A DNA stretch of 64,000 nt from Microbacterium candidum (GTDB taxonomy: Bacteria > Actinomycetota > Actinomycetes > Actinomycetales > Microbacteriaceae), in contig NZ_JASXSZ010000003.1 in NCBI RefSeq assembly GCF_030315975.1, positions 367,079 to 431,078 of the forward strand, in the 5' to 3' direction. Of this stretch, positions 7,753 to 16,788 are shown in pieces. The position numbers were made by a program, and so were the translations under genes. Each line of letters opens with the position of its first letter. Position 1 is the stretch's first letter. Under the pieces are notes generated by a model, which did no database searches, had not been told where the DNA came from, and saw only the letters and a list, made by a program, of their open reading frames with translations.

Positions 7753-9861
7753 GTGTCGGAACTGCAGTGGGAAGAGATCGATCGACGCGCCGTGGACACG
7801 GCTCGCGTACTGGCGGCGGATGCGGTCGAGAAGGTGGGCAACGGTCATCCCGGAACGGCGATGAGCCTCGCCCCCGCGGCCTACCTCCTCTATCAGCGCG
7901 TGCTGCGGCATGACCCGGCCGACACCCACTGGCTGGGCCGCGACCGCTTCATCCTCTCCGCGGGCCACTCGTCGCTCACCCAGTACGTGCAGCTCTACCT
8001 CGGCGGCTTCGGCCTCGAACTCTCCGATCTGGAGGCGCTGCGCACGTGGGGGTCCCTCACCCCGGGGCACCCGGAGTATGGACACACGAAGGGCGTGGAG
8101 ATCACGACCGGCCCGCTCGGCCAGGGACTCGCCTCGTCGGTCGGCTTCGCCTACGCCGCTCGCTACGAGCGAGGGCTCTTCGACCCGGATGCGCCGGCCG
8201 GCACCAGCCCGTTCGACCACCACATCTACGTGATCTGCTCGGACGGCGACCTCGAGGAAGGCGTGACGAGCGAGGCGTCGTCGCTCGCCGGGCACCAGGC
8301 GCTCGGAAACCTGATCGCGATCTACGACTCGAACCAGATCTCGATCGAGGACGACACGAACGTCGCCTTCACCGAAGACGTCCAGAAGCGCTACGAGTCC
8401 TACGGCTGGCACGTCCAGACAGTCGACTGGAAGCGGACCGGCCAGTACGTCGAGGATGTCGCGGAGCTGTATGCCGCGATCGAGGCGGCGAAGGGCGAGA
8501 CCGCCAAGCCGTCCCTCATCATCCTGAAGACGATCATCGGGTGGCCGTCCCCCGGCAAGCAGAACACCGGCAAGATCCACGGCTCGGCCCTCGGCGGAGA
8601 TGAGCTCGCCGCCACGAAGAAGGTGCTGGGCTTCGACCCGGAGAAGAGCTTCGTGGTCGCCGACGACGTCATCGCCCACACCCGCGAGCTGGGCGCACGC
8701 GCAGCCGCCGTCCACGCCGAATGGCAGACGTCGTTCGACGCGTGGGCAGCCGCGAACCCCGACCGCAAGGCGCTGCTCGACCGTCTGGAGGCGCGCACGC
8801 TTCCGGACGGCATCGAGGAGGCGCTCCCGGTGTTCGAGCCCGGCAAGGACGTCTCGACCCGCGCCGCATCCGGCGCCGTCATCAACGCGCTGGCCGCCGA
8901 GCTGCCGGAGCTGTGGGGCGGCTCGGCCGACCTCGCCGAGTCGAACCTCACCACGATCAAGGACGCGAAGTCGTTCATCCCGGAGGAGTGGTCGACCCAC
9001 GAGTGGTCCGGCGACCCGTACGGGCGCGTGCTGCACTTCGGCATCCGCGAGCACGCGATGGGCGCGATCGTCAACGGCATCACGCTGCACGGCCCGACGC
9101 GGCCGTTCGGCGGGACGTTCCTGATCTTCAGCGACTACATGCGCCCGCCGGTGCGGCTGGCCGCCCTCATGAACATCCCCAGCACGTTCGTGTGGACGCA
9201 CGACTCCGTCGCTCTCGGCGAGGACGGCCCGACCCACCAGCCCATCGAGCAGCTGGCGACGCTGCGCGCGATCCCGAACTTCACGGTCGTGCGCCCCGCG
9301 GACGCCAACGAGACCGCCCACGCGTGGCTCGAGGTGCTCCGCCGCCACGGCGGACCCGTCGGCATCGCGCTGACGCGCCAGAACATCCCGGTGTTCGCGC
9401 GCGGCGACGGCGAGGCGGCCGGCGACACGTTCGCATCGGCGGCGAACACCGCGAAGGGCGCGTATGTGCTCGCGGAGTCTCCGACCGGCACGGTCGACGT
9501 CATCCTCATCGCCACGGGCTCCGAGGTGCAGCTCGCCGTCGCGGCGCGCGACACGCTCGGAGCGGAGGGGATCGGCGCACGCGTCGTCTCCGCGCCGTCG
9601 CTGGAGTGGTTCGCCGAGCAGGATGCCGCGTACCGCGAGTACGTGCTTCCGGCATCCGTCTCCGCCCGCGTGTCCGTGGAGGCGGGCATCGCCCTCACCT
9701 GGCGCGGAATCGTCGGCGACCGCGGCCGCTCGGTCTCGATCGAGCACTTCGGTGCGTCGGCCGACTACAAGACCCTGTTCCAGAAGTTCGGCGTCACCGC
9801 GGACGCGGTCGTCGCGGCCGCACGCGAGTCGCTCGCGGCCGTCACCGCATCCGAGCGCTGA
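7753..9861 (+). CDS. tkt: Transketolase
   Basis: 702 residues. A thiamine-diphosphate enzyme that moves two-carbon units between ketose and aldose phosphates in the non-oxidative pentose phosphate pathway. The N-terminal domain has GNGHPGTAMSLAP and the cofactor motif beginning SDGDLEEGV and ending in DSNQISIEDD. The middle domain has GIREHAMGAIVNG, and later come HDSVALGEDGPTHQP and the C-terminal domain. The start is taken as GTG at 7753, preceded by AGGAAAGGCGG; a longer frame begins upstream but would bury this site and add a non-family extension. It is the first gene of tkt-tal-pgi-zwf-opcA-pgl. A TATGCT hexamer at 7647-7652 may be a -10 element. Confidence 0.97.
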   Translation: MSELQWEEIDRRAVDTARVLAADAVEKVGNGHPGTAMSLAPAAYLLYQRVLRHDPADTHWLGRDRFILSAGHSSLTQYVQLYLGGFGLELSDLEALRTWGSLTPGHPEYGHTKGVEITTGPLGQGLASSVGFAYAARYERGLFDPDAPAGTSPFDHHIYVICSDGDLEEGVTSEASSLAGHQALGNLIAIYDSNQISIEDDTNVAFTEDVQKRYESYGWHVQTVDWKRTGQYVEDVAELYAAIEAAKGETAKPSLIILKTIIGWPSPGKQNTGKIHGSALGGDELAATKKVLGFDPEKSFVVADDVIAHTRELGARAAAVHAEWQTSFDAWAAANPDRKALLDRLEARTLPDGIEEALPVFEPGKDVSTRAASGAVINALAAELPELWGGSADLAESNLTTIKDAKSFIPEEWSTHEWSGDPYGRVLHFGIREHAMGAIVNGITLHGPTRPFGGTFLIFSDYMRPPVRLAALMNIPSTFVWTHDSVALGEDGPTHQPIEQLATLRAIPNFTVVRPADANETAHAWLEVLRRHGGPVGIALTRQNIPVFARGDGEAAGDTFASAANTAKGAYVLAESPTGTVDVILIATGSEVQLAVAARDTLGAEGIGARVVSAPSLEWFAEQDAAYREYVLPASVSARVSVEAGIALTWRGIVGDRGRSVSIEHFGASADYKTLFQKFGVTADAVVAAARESLAAVTASER

Positions 9862-9891
9862 ACATCGAACACCAGACCACCGAGGAGCATC

Positions 9892-11004
9892 ATGAGCACC
9901 CCCACTGAACAGCTCTCCGCCGCCGGCGTGAGCATCTGGCTCGACGACCTCTCGCGCGGACGCATCACGTCCGGCAACCTGTCCGAGCTCATCCGCACCC
10001 GCAATGTCAGCGGCGTCACGACGAACCCGACGATCTTCCAGAACGCCATCAGCGGCGGCGGCCACGAGTACGCCGCGCAGCTCGCCGAGTTCGCCTCGGC
10101 CGACGCACCCGTCGAGGCGGCGATCGTCACGGCGATGACCGACGACGTCCGCGACGCCGCCGACATCCTCCGTCCCGTCTACGACGCGACGGGCGGCGTC
10201 GACGGCCGTGTCTCGATCGAGGTCTCCCCCGACCTCGCGCACGACACCGAGGGGACGATCGCGCAGGCGGAGCAGCTGTGGACGATCGTCGACCGCCCGA
10301 ACGTCCACATCAAGATCCCCGCGACGAAGGCGGGTCTGCCCGCGATCACCGCGACGCTCGCCAAGGGCATCTCGGTCAACGTCACCCTGATCTTCAGCCT
10401 GGAGCGCTATGCCGAGGTCATCGACGCGTTCTTCGCCGGAATCGAACAGGCGAAGGCCGCGGGTCACGACGTCTCACAGATCCACTCGGTCGCGTCGTTC
10501 TTCGTGTCCCGCGTGGACACCGAGGTCGACAAGCGGCTCGCGGTCATCGCGACGGATGCCGCGGCCGCGCTGAAGTCGAAGGCCGGCGTGGCCAACGCGC
10601 GTCTCGCCTACGAGCTGTTCGAAGAGGCGTTCGCAAGCGACCGGGCGAAGGATCTCGCCGTCGCCGGCGCAACGGTCCAGCGCCCGCTCTGGGCCTCGAC
10701 GGGTGTCAAGGACCCGTCCCTTCCCGACACGCTCTACGTCACGGAGCTCGTGGCGCCCGCCACCGTGAACACCATGCCGGAGAAGACCCTCGAGGCCACG
10801 TTCGACCACGCGGTCATCACGGGCGACACCGTCACATCCAACTACGCCGATGCCCACGCCGTGATCGACGATCTCGCCGCGGTCGGCGTCGACTTCGCCG
10901 ACGTGACGCAGCTGCTCGAGGACGAAGGCGTCGCGAAGTTCATCGCCTCGTGGCAGGACGTCAAGGAGACGGTCGCCAAGGCACTGGAGGAGGCAGCGCG
11001 ATGA
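9892..11004 (+). CDS. tal: Transaldolase
   Basis: 370 residues, the length of the long actinobacterial transaldolase type. It exchanges a dihydroxyacetone unit through a Schiff base on a lysine, interconverting sedoheptulose-7-P and fructose-6-P. Visible features are [13 protein letters not shown] near residue 42 and the [15 protein letters not shown] strand carrying the likely catalytic Lys. It begins 30 bases after tkt with a GAGGAG ribosome site and ends in an ATGA overlap with pgi, so the genes are co-transcribed and translationally coupled. Confidence 0.96.
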   Translation: MSTPTEQLSAAGVSIWLDDLSRGRITSGNLSELIRTRNVSGVTTNPTIFQNAISGGGHEYAAQLAEFASADAPVEAAIVTAMTDDVRDAADILRPVYDATGGVDGRVSIEVSPDLAHDTEGTIAQAEQLWTIVDRPNVHIKIPATKAGLPAITATLAKGISVNVTLIFSLERYAEVIDAFFAGIEQAKAAGHDVSQIHSVASFFVSRVDTEVDKRLAVIATDAAAALKSKAGVANARLAYELFEEAFASDRAKDLAVAGATVQRPLWASTGVKDPSLPDTLYVTELVAPATVNTMPEKTLEATFDHAVITGDTVTSNYADAHAVIDDLAAVGVDFADVTQLLEDEGVAKFIASWQDVKETVAKALEEAAR

Positions 11005-12623
11005 CGTTCGACATCCATCTCTCCGGTCCCGTCAAACGCGTCGTCGACGAGACGCTTCCCGGGCTCGTCTCGAGCCTGATCGCCTCCGGCATCACCGCGG
11101 GCGACGCGACCCTCTGGGGCCCCGAGGCCGAGGCCGAGGCATCCATCCGGCTCGGCTGGGTGGACGCCGTCAGCGTGTCGCGCCCGCTCGTCGCGGAGAT
11201 CGAGGCGCTGCACCGCGAACTGCTCGCGAAGGGCGTCTCGCGCGTCGTCCTCGCCGGCATGGGCGGCTCCTCGCTCGCGCCCGAGGTCATCGCGCAGACG
11301 GCCGGGGTGCCGCTCGTCATCCTCGACTCCACCGCGCCCGGCCAGGTGCTGGCCGCGATCGACGGCGACCCCGAGAGCGGCGGCCTCGACCGCACCGTCC
11401 TCGTCGTGTCGAGCAAGTCCGGCTCCACGGTCGAGACCGACTCCGCCAAACGCGCCTTCGAGGCCGCGTTCCGGGACCTCGGCATCGACCCGGCCGAGCG
11501 CATCGTCGTCGTCACCGACCCGGGCTCGCCGCTCGACCAGTCGGCACGGGCCGACGGCTACCGCGTCTTCAACGCGGACCCGAACGTCGGCGGCCGATAC
11601 TCGGCGCTCACCGCGTTCGGCCTCGTTCCGACGGGGCTCGCCGGTGTCGACATCGCCGAACTGCTGGATGAGGCGGACGCGACGCTCCTCGAGGTCGCGA
11701 TCGACAGCCCGTCCAACCCCGCCCTCGTGCTCGCCTCGGCGATCGCCGGCGGCACCCCGCGCAAGGACAAGCTGGGGCTCGTCACCGACGGCACCCACAT
11801 CGTGGGGCTCCCTGACTGGATCGAGCAGCTCGTCGCCGAGTCGACGGGCAAGCAGGGCACGGGCATCCTCCCGGTCGTGCTGCTCCCCGTCTCGCCGGAG
11901 GTCGCGAACAAGCCCGCCGACCTCCAGGTCGTGCGCTTCGTCGACGACGCGAACAAGTTCCACCTCTTCGAGCACCACACCGGCGAGGTGCTGGTCAGCG
12001 GCTCGCTCGCGGCGCAGTTCATCGTGTGGGAGTACGCGACGGTGATCGCCGGGCAGATGCTCGGCATCAACCCGTTCGACCAGCCCGACGTCGAGTCCGC
12101 AAAGGCCGCGACGCGCGGTCTCCTCGACGCCCGACCTGAGCCCAGCGCCCCGGCGTTCACGGCCGCGGGCGTGGAAGTGCGCGTCTCCGACCCGGCGCTC
12201 GCCGCATCCGGCACCGTCGCGGGCGTTCTCGACGCCCTGTGGTCGCAGATCCCGGAGGGCGGGTATGTGGCGATCCAGGCATACGTCGATCGCCTGCAAC
12301 TCGCCCAGCTCGAGGGCCTGCGGGAGATGGTCGCGGCCGACTCGGGCCGTCCGACCACGTTCGGCTGGGGTCCGCGCTTCCTGCACTCGACGGGTCAGTA
12401 CCACAAGGGCGGTCCCGCCGACGGCGTGTTCCTGCAGATCACGGAGCGCAGCGACGTCGACCTCGAGATCCCGGGTCGTCCGTTCACGTTCGGGCAGCTG
12501 ATCGACGCCCAGGCCGCCGGCGATGCCAGCGTCCTGGCCGACGGCCACGGGCGGCCCGTCGTCACCATCACCCTGACCGATCCGCAGCCCGAGGTGCTGG
12601 CGCTGTTCGAGGCAGCGCAGTAG
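11001..12623 (+). CDS. pgi: Glucose-6-phosphate isomerase
   Basis: 540 residues. It interconverts glucose-6-P and fructose-6-P, linking glycolysis to the pentose phosphate branch. It shows the phosphosugar-binding SIS elements [14 protein letters not shown] and [16 protein letters not shown], and the C-terminal region has [10 protein letters not shown]. The ATG overlaps the tal stop (ATGA, 11001-11004). The sequence is of the actinobacterial type that sits inside the tkt-tal-pgi-zwf operon, quite divergent from E. coli Pgi. Thirteen bases separate it from zwf. Confidence 0.94.
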   Translation: MTFDIHLSGPVKRVVDETLPGLVSSLIASGITAGDATLWGPEAEAEASIRLGWVDAVSVSRPLVAEIEALHRELLAKGVSRVVLAGMGGSSLAPEVIAQTAGVPLVILDSTAPGQVLAAIDGDPESGGLDRTVLVVSSKSGSTVETDSAKRAFEAAFRDLGIDPAERIVVVTDPGSPLDQSARADGYRVFNADPNVGGRYSALTAFGLVPTGLAGVDIAELLDEADATLLEVAIDSPSNPALVLASAIAGGTPRKDKLGLVTDGTHIVGLPDWIEQLVAESTGKQGTGILPVVLLPVSPEVANKPADLQVVRFVDDANKFHLFEHHTGEVLVSGSLAAQFIVWEYATVIAGQMLGINPFDQPDVESAKAATRGLLDARPEPSAPAFTAAGVEVRVSDPALAASGTVAGVLDALWSQIPEGGYVAIQAYVDRLQLAQLEGLREMVAADSGRPTTFGWGPRFLHSTGQYHKGGPADGVFLQITERSDVDLEIPGRPFTFGQLIDAQAAGDASVLADGHGRPVVTITLTDPQPEVLALFEAAQ

Positions 12624-12636
12624 GAGAATCCGGTAC

Positions 12637-14187
12637 ATGACCGTCGACATCTCGCGGGAGAACAATCCCCTGCGCGACCCCGACGACCGACGCCTGAACC
12701 GCATCGCGGGTCCGAGCGCGCTCGTCATCTTCGGGGTCACGGGCGACCTCTCGCGCAAGAAGCTGATGCCCGCTGTGTACGACCTCGCGAACCGGGGGCT
12801 TCTGCCCCCGGGTTTCGCGCTGGTCGGCTTCGCGCGGCGCGACTGGGCGGACGAGGACTTCGCCCAGGTCGTCTACGACGCCGTCCGTGAGAACTCGCGC
12901 ACGGAGTTCCGCGAGGAGACGTGGCAGGAGCTCATGCAGGGCATCCGCTTCGTCCCGGGCGAGTTCCAGGACCCCGACTCCTTCCGGCGACTGCGCGAGA
13001 CGATCGAGAAGCTCGACGTCGAGCGCGGCACGATGGGCAACCATGCGTACTACCTGTCGATCCCGCCGAAGGACTTCCCGATCGTCGCCGAGCAGCTGAA
13101 GGAGTCCGGCCTCGTCGACGACACGGCCGACAAGCCGGACCGCTGGCGGCGCGTCGTCATCGAGAAGCCGTTCGGTCACGACCTCCAGTCCGCGCGTGAG
13201 CTGAACGCGGCGCTGCGCACCGCCTTCCCGGCCGATTCGATCTTCCGCATCGATCACTACCTCGGCAAGGAGACGGTGCAGAACATCCTGGCGCTGCGCT
13301 TCGCGAACGAGCTGTACGAGCCCATCTGGAACCGGAACTACGTCGACCACGTGCAGATCACGATGGCCGAGGACATCGGCGTCGGCGGCCGCGCGGGCTA
13401 CTACGACGGCATCGGCGCGGCACGCGACGTCATCCAGAACCACCTCCTTCAGCTCCTCGCGCTCACCGCCATGGAGGAGCCCATCTCGTTCAACGCGCAG
13501 GACCTGCGCGCCGAGAAGGAGAAGGTCCTGGCCGCGGTGTCCCTCCCCGACGATCTGTCCCTCGCCACCGCGCGCGGACAGTACGCGGGCGGATGGCAGG
13601 GGGGCGAGAAGGTCGTCGGCTTCCTCGAGGAGGAGGGGATGGACCCGCAGTCCACCACCGAGACCTACGCGGCCGTCAAGCTCGAGATCAACACCCGGCG
13701 GTGGGCCGATGTGCCGTTCTACCTCCGCACGGGCAAGCGCCTCGGCCGTCGTGTGACGGAGATCGCAGTCGTCTTCAAGCGTGCGCCGGAACACCTCTTC
13801 TCGCGCAACCAGACCTCCGGGCTCGGCCAGAATGCGCTCGTCATCCGCGTGCAGCCCGACGAGGGCGTGACGATCCGCTTCGGGTCGAAGGTGCCGGGAG
13901 CGGGCACGCAGGTGCGCGACGTCACGATGGACTTCGGCTACGGGCACGCGTTCACCGAGGCGAGCCCCGAAGCGTACGAGCGGCTCATCCTCGACGTCCT
14001 CCTGGGCGACCCGCCGCTGTTCCCGCGCCACGAGGAGGTCGAGCTCTCCTGGAAGATCCTCGACCCGATCGAGGAGTTCTGGACGCAGCAGGGCGGGCCG
14101 CTCGAGCAGTACTCCCCCGGATCGTGGGGGCCGTCGTCCGCCGACGAGCTCCTCGCCCGTGACGGCCGAACGTGGAGGCGCCCGTGA
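12637..14187 (+). CDS. zwf: Glucose-6-phosphate 1-dehydrogenase
   Basis: 516 residues. It oxidises glucose-6-P to 6-phosphogluconolactone, usually making NADPH. The N-terminal Rossmann fold has VIFGVTGDLSRKKLMPA (about residues 30-46). The substrate and catalytic motif RIDHYLGKE includes the catalytic His, and EKPFGHD is also conserved. TAGGAG at 12621-12626 serves as ribosome site and overlaps the pgi stop. It shares a four-base GTGA overlap with opcA, whose product is the allosteric partner of Zwf in actinobacteria. Confidence 0.97.
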   Translation: MTVDISRENNPLRDPDDRRLNRIAGPSALVIFGVTGDLSRKKLMPAVYDLANRGLLPPGFALVGFARRDWADEDFAQVVYDAVRENSRTEFREETWQELMQGIRFVPGEFQDPDSFRRLRETIEKLDVERGTMGNHAYYLSIPPKDFPIVAEQLKESGLVDDTADKPDRWRRVVIEKPFGHDLQSARELNAALRTAFPADSIFRIDHYLGKETVQNILALRFANELYEPIWNRNYVDHVQITMAEDIGVGGRAGYYDGIGAARDVIQNHLLQLLALTAMEEPISFNAQDLRAEKEKVLAAVSLPDDLSLATARGQYAGGWQGGEKVVGFLEEEGMDPQSTTETYAAVKLEINTRRWADVPFYLRTGKRLGRRVTEIAVVFKRAPEHLFSRNQTSGLGQNALVIRVQPDEGVTIRFGSKVPGAGTQVRDVTMDFGYGHAFTEASPEAYERLILDVLLGDPPLFPRHEEVELSWKILDPIEEFWTQQGGPLEQYSPGSWGPSSADELLARDGRTWRRP

Positions 14188-15128
14188 TCATCGATCTTCC
14201 CGACACCACTGTCAGCAAGATCTCGAAGGCACTCGTCAACGTCCGCGAGGAGGGCGGCGCCGTGGCTCTCGGCCGCGTGCTGACCCTCATCATCGTCGCG
14301 ACGCACGAGACCGCGGAAGAGGTGATCGAGGCCGCGAACGACGCGTCTCGCGAGCATCCGATGCGCGTCATCGTCGTGATGTTCGGGGATGCCGCGGCCG
14401 ATGCCCGCCTCGACGCGGAGATCCGCGTCGGCGGCGACGCGGGGGCGAGCGAGGTCGTCGTGCTCCACCCGTACGGGCTCGCCGGCTCCAACGCGGAGAG
14501 CCTCGTCACGGGACTCCTGCTCCCGGACGCACCGGTCGTGGCCTGGTGGCCCCGCGAGACCCCGGCGACCCCCTCGCGATCCGAGATCGGACGCATCGCG
14601 CAGCGCCGCATCACGGATGCCGCGACCCAGCCGGATCCCGCCGCCTGGGTGGCCGCGCTCGGCACGCACTACGCGCCCGGCGACACGGACTTCGCGTGGA
14701 CCCGGCTCACGCGGTGGCGCGAGCAGCTCGCCGCGGTGCTCGACCAGCCTCCGTACGAGCCGGTGACGGCCGTGGAGGTCCGCGGCGGTGCCGACTCCCC
14801 GTCGACGGTTCTCCTCGCCGCCTGGCTGCGGCTGAAGCTCGACGTCCCCGTGGATTGGAAATACCTCGACGCCGACGAATGGGCCAGCGGCATCAAGTCG
14901 GTGCGTCTCATCCGTCCGAGCGGCGACACGCTCCTGGAGCGCCCGTCACCGGGCGTCGCGATCCTCACCCAGCCCGGGCAGCCGTCGCACGATCTGGCCT
15001 TCCCGCGCCGGACCCTCCGTGAGTGCCTCGCCGAAGAGCTGCGACGCCTCGACCCCGACCTCTTGTATGGTCGGGTCATCACGGAGGGGTGGGCTCTTCT
15101 GGAGCCGACCACGCACGAGGCGTCATAG
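14184..15128 (+). CDS. opcA: OpcA, glucose-6-phosphate dehydrogenase assembly protein
   Basis: 314 residues starting at GTG (14184), which overlaps the zwf stop as GTGA. An upstream in-frame GTG at 14172 is less likely because the GGAGG ribosome site (14174-14178) would be inside it. The sequence has the OpcA pattern: an N-terminal EEGGAVALGRVLTLIIVA segment, HPYGLAGSNAESLVTGLLLPDAPVVAWWP in the middle (partly quoted: LLLPDAPVVAWWP), and a C-terminal domain ending near ECLAEELRRLDPDLLYG. OpcA supports assembly or redox control of Zwf in cyanobacteria and actinobacteria. It sits between zwf and pgl, as expected. Confidence 0.93.
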   Translation: MIIDLPDTTVSKISKALVNVREEGGAVALGRVLTLIIVATHETAEEVIEAANDASREHPMRVIVVMFGDAAADARLDAEIRVGGDAGASEVVVLHPYGLAGSNAESLVTGLLLPDAPVVAWWPRETPATPSRSEIGRIAQRRITDAATQPDPAAWVAALGTHYAPGDTDFAWTRLTRWREQLAAVLDQPPYEPVTAVEVRGGADSPSTVLLAAWLRLKLDVPVDWKYLDADEWASGIKSVRLIRPSGDTLLERPSPGVAILTQPGQPSHDLAFPRRTLRECLAEELRRLDPDLLYGRVITEGWALLEPTTHEAS

Positions 15129-15135
15129 GAGACGA

Positions 15136-15915
15136 ATGGCTGAGGCAACCACGGAGAAGCGCGTCGTCGTGCGCGCCGACCCGGCCACCCTGGCGGATTC
15201 CGTCGCGCGCAGGTTCGTACAGCGCCTGACCAAGCGTCCGGATGGGACGGGGCCCGTACACGTCTCTCTGACCGGAGGCTCGATGGGCGGCGCGGTCCTC
15301 GCGGCTGTCCGTGAGGACGCGCGGGCGGCCGACGTCGACTGGTCGACCGTCCACTTCTGGTGGAGCGACGAACGGTTCGTCGCAGCCGGCAGCACCGACC
15401 GGAACGACGTCCAGGCGCGGGCGGCTCTCCTCGATCACCTCGACATCCCGCCGGGCAACATCCACGCGATGGGGGCCTCCGACGGCACTCTGGACCTGGA
15501 TGCGGCGGCCGAGGCGTACGCGGCCGAGCTCGCCCGCTTCGGCACCGCGGATACGCCGTGGCCGTCGTTCGACGTCTGCTTCCTGGGCGTGGGACCTGAC
15601 GGGCACATCGCCTCGCTGTTCCCTGACCGCCCCGAGATCCTCGTGACCGACCGCGTCACCCTTCCCGTGCGCAACTCGCCGAAGCCGCCGCCCGATCGCA
15701 TCACGCTCACGCGTCCCGTCATCAACTCGTCCCGCCGCGTGTGGCTCGTGATGACGGGCGCCGACAAGGCGTCGGCTCTCGGCCTCGCCCTCGCGGGAGC
15801 CAGTTACCCGAGCGTGCCGGCGGCCGGCGCGAAGGGCACGAAGCGCACCGTCTTCTTCGTCGACGAGGCCGCCGCGGGCAAGGTGCCGCCGGAGCTCATC
15901 GACCCCGACTATTGA
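15136..15915 (+). CDS. pgl: 6-phosphogluconolactonase
   Basis: 259 residues starting MAEATTEKRV. It hydrolyses 6-phosphogluconolactone to 6-phosphogluconate, the step after Zwf. The family pattern is clear: SLTGGSMGGAVLAAV for phosphate binding, VHFWWSDERFV, and FLGVGPDGHIASLFPD near the C-terminal third. The ATG at 15136 follows TAGGAGACGA. It is the last gene of the pentose phosphate operon; a repeat element and a strong terminator follow. Confidence 0.96.
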   Translation: MAEATTEKRVVVRADPATLADSVARRFVQRLTKRPDGTGPVHVSLTGGSMGGAVLAAVREDARAADVDWSTVHFWWSDERFVAAGSTDRNDVQARAALLDHLDIPPGNIHAMGASDGTLDLDAAAEAYAAELARFGTADTPWPSFDVCFLGVGPDGHIASLFPDRPEILVTDRVTLPVRNSPKPPPDRITLTRPVINSSRRVWLVMTGADKASALGLALAGASYPSVPAAGAKGTKRTVFFVDEAAAGKVPPELIDPDY

Positions 15916-15931
15916 CGCGGCGCGGGTCAAT

Positions 15932-16000
15932 GCGAGCGCCAGCGAGCGTTGATGCGAGCCGGGTCGAGGTTGAGCGACACTTCGACTCGCTGGCGCTCGC
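15932..16000. repeat. REP-like intergenic inverted repeat
   Basis: Arms GCGAGCGCCAGCGAG (15932-15946) and CTCGCTGGCGCTCGC (15986-16000) are perfect 15-base reverse complements around a 39-base centre. The following bases (TCAGTGCGGGTCTCCGCGAG, then ACGAAACCCGC) contain further short complementary arms. The word style, with GAGCG, CGCTCGCTCAG and GAGACGAAAC, resembles a dispersed intergenic repeat I associate with Microbacteriaceae. No second copy was noticed in this window. Confidence 0.5.
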
Positions 16001-16032
16001 TCAGTGCGGGTCTCCGCGAGACGAAACCCGCG

Positions 16033-16082
16033 GACAGACGAAGAGAGCGGATGCTGCGCAGCATCCGCTCTCTTCGTCTGTC
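16033..16082. terminator. Strong bidirectional terminator, perfect 25-bp inverted repeat
   Basis: Positions 16033-16057 and 16058-16082 are perfect reverse complements with no spacer (centre GATGCTGC/GCAGCATC). The outer arms read GACAGACGAAGAGAG and CTCTCTTCGTCTGTC, pyrimidine-rich on the exiting strand for either direction. It lies between the convergent genes pgl and rbpA and should stop transcription from both sides. Confidence 0.85.
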
Positions 16083-16090
16083 TGTGTCGC

Positions 16091-16447
16091 TCAGGCCTGG
16101 CCGCGGCGCTCCCGCAGCTGCTGGAGGGCGTCGTCGAGCAGCTGCTCGGCCTCCTCCTCCGTACGGCGCTCCTTCACGTAGGCGAGGTGCGTCTTGTACG
16201 GCTCCGTCTTGGGGAGCTCCGGCGGGTTCTGCTTGTCGCGCCCGGCCGGAAGGCCCGAGTGCGGCGAGTCGATGATGTCGGGGATCTCCTCGTCCGGGAT
16301 GCCGGCCGCGAAGTAGCGCACGGTCTCGTTGCCGAGGGCGTCCCAGTAGGAGATCGCCACGCGGTCGGCGTGATAGCCGTGGTCCTGTTCGCCCATCGGG
16401 CCCGCGCCGACGCGCGTGCCCCTGATCGCGTTTCCGCCCGTTGCCAT
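16091..16447 (-). CDS. rbpA: RNA polymerase-binding protein RbpA
   Basis: 118 residues. RbpA is an actinobacterial factor that binds the principal sigma factor and RNA polymerase and stabilises open promoter complexes. The N-terminal core region has AIRGTRVGAGPMGEQ, and the C-terminal sigma-interaction helix region has EPYKTHLAYVKERR followed by EEEAEQLLDDALQQLRERR. The loop where zinc-binding homologues have a Cys-x-x-Cys reads DSPHSGLPAGRD, so both Cys positions are Ser and no zinc site is expected. secG begins just upstream on the same strand with one base between the genes. Confidence 0.92.
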   Translation of the reverse strand: MATGGNAIRGTRVGAGPMGEQDHGYHADRVAISYWDALGNETVRYFAAGIPDEEIPDIIDSPHSGLPAGRDKQNPPELPKTEPYKTHLAYVKERRTEEEAEQLLDDALQQLRERRGQA

Positions 16448-16448
16448 A

Positions 16449-16700
16449 TCAGAGTCCCTGGAACTTGGTGATCAGGCCGAGGGCCACGATCGCGACGAAC
16501 CACACGAGGGCGAGCACCACCGTGAAGCGATTGAGGTTGCGCTCGGCGAGGCCGGACGACCCGAGAGCCGACGACATGCCGCCGCCGAACATGTCCGAGA
16601 GGCCGCCGCCGCGGCCCTTGTGGAGCAGGATCAGCAGCGTCAGCAGGAGGCTCGTGATGCCGAGCAGCACCTCGAGGACGAACTGGATGATGTCAACCAC
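16449..16700 (-). CDS. secG: SecG, preprotein translocase subunit
   Basis: 83 residues with two membrane helices flanking LLHKGRGGGLSDMFGGG, the conserved SecG cytoplasmic loop, and ending AERNLNRFTVVLALVWFV. SecG joins SecYE in the translocon and aids SecA-driven export. I chose GTG at 16700 because GGAAAGG lies 6 bases before it. An ATG five codons upstream (16715) is the alternative but has a poor ribosome site. A TATACT -10-like element on this strand lies at 16744-16749, next to the terminator of the upstream tpiA operon, so secG may have its own promoter. Confidence 0.93.
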   Translation of the reverse strand: MVDIIQFVLEVLLGITSLLLTLLILLHKGRGGGLSDMFGGGMSSALGSSGLAERNLNRFTVVLALVWFVAIVALGLITKFQGL

Positions 16701-16749
16701 GGAAAGCCTTTCCATGCCGCCCGTCGGGCGCACACAAGGATCAAGTATA

Positions 16750-16779
16750 CGAGTCCCCGGCCCGGAGGCCGGGGACTCG
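16750..16779 (-). terminator. Terminator of the gap-pgk-tpiA operon
   Basis: A perfect 13-bp stem (16750-16762 with 16767-16779) closed by a four-base loop (UCCG on the transcript) starts 10 bases after the tpiA stop codon. The transcript then reads GTATACTTGA, weakly U-rich. Confidence 0.8.
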
Positions 16780-16788
16780 CGCGGCTTG

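Noticed and set aside
7504-10467. Long minus-strand frame opposite tkt and tal
   Set aside because: It mirrors the codons of transketolase and transaldolase on the opposite strand and has no family signature.
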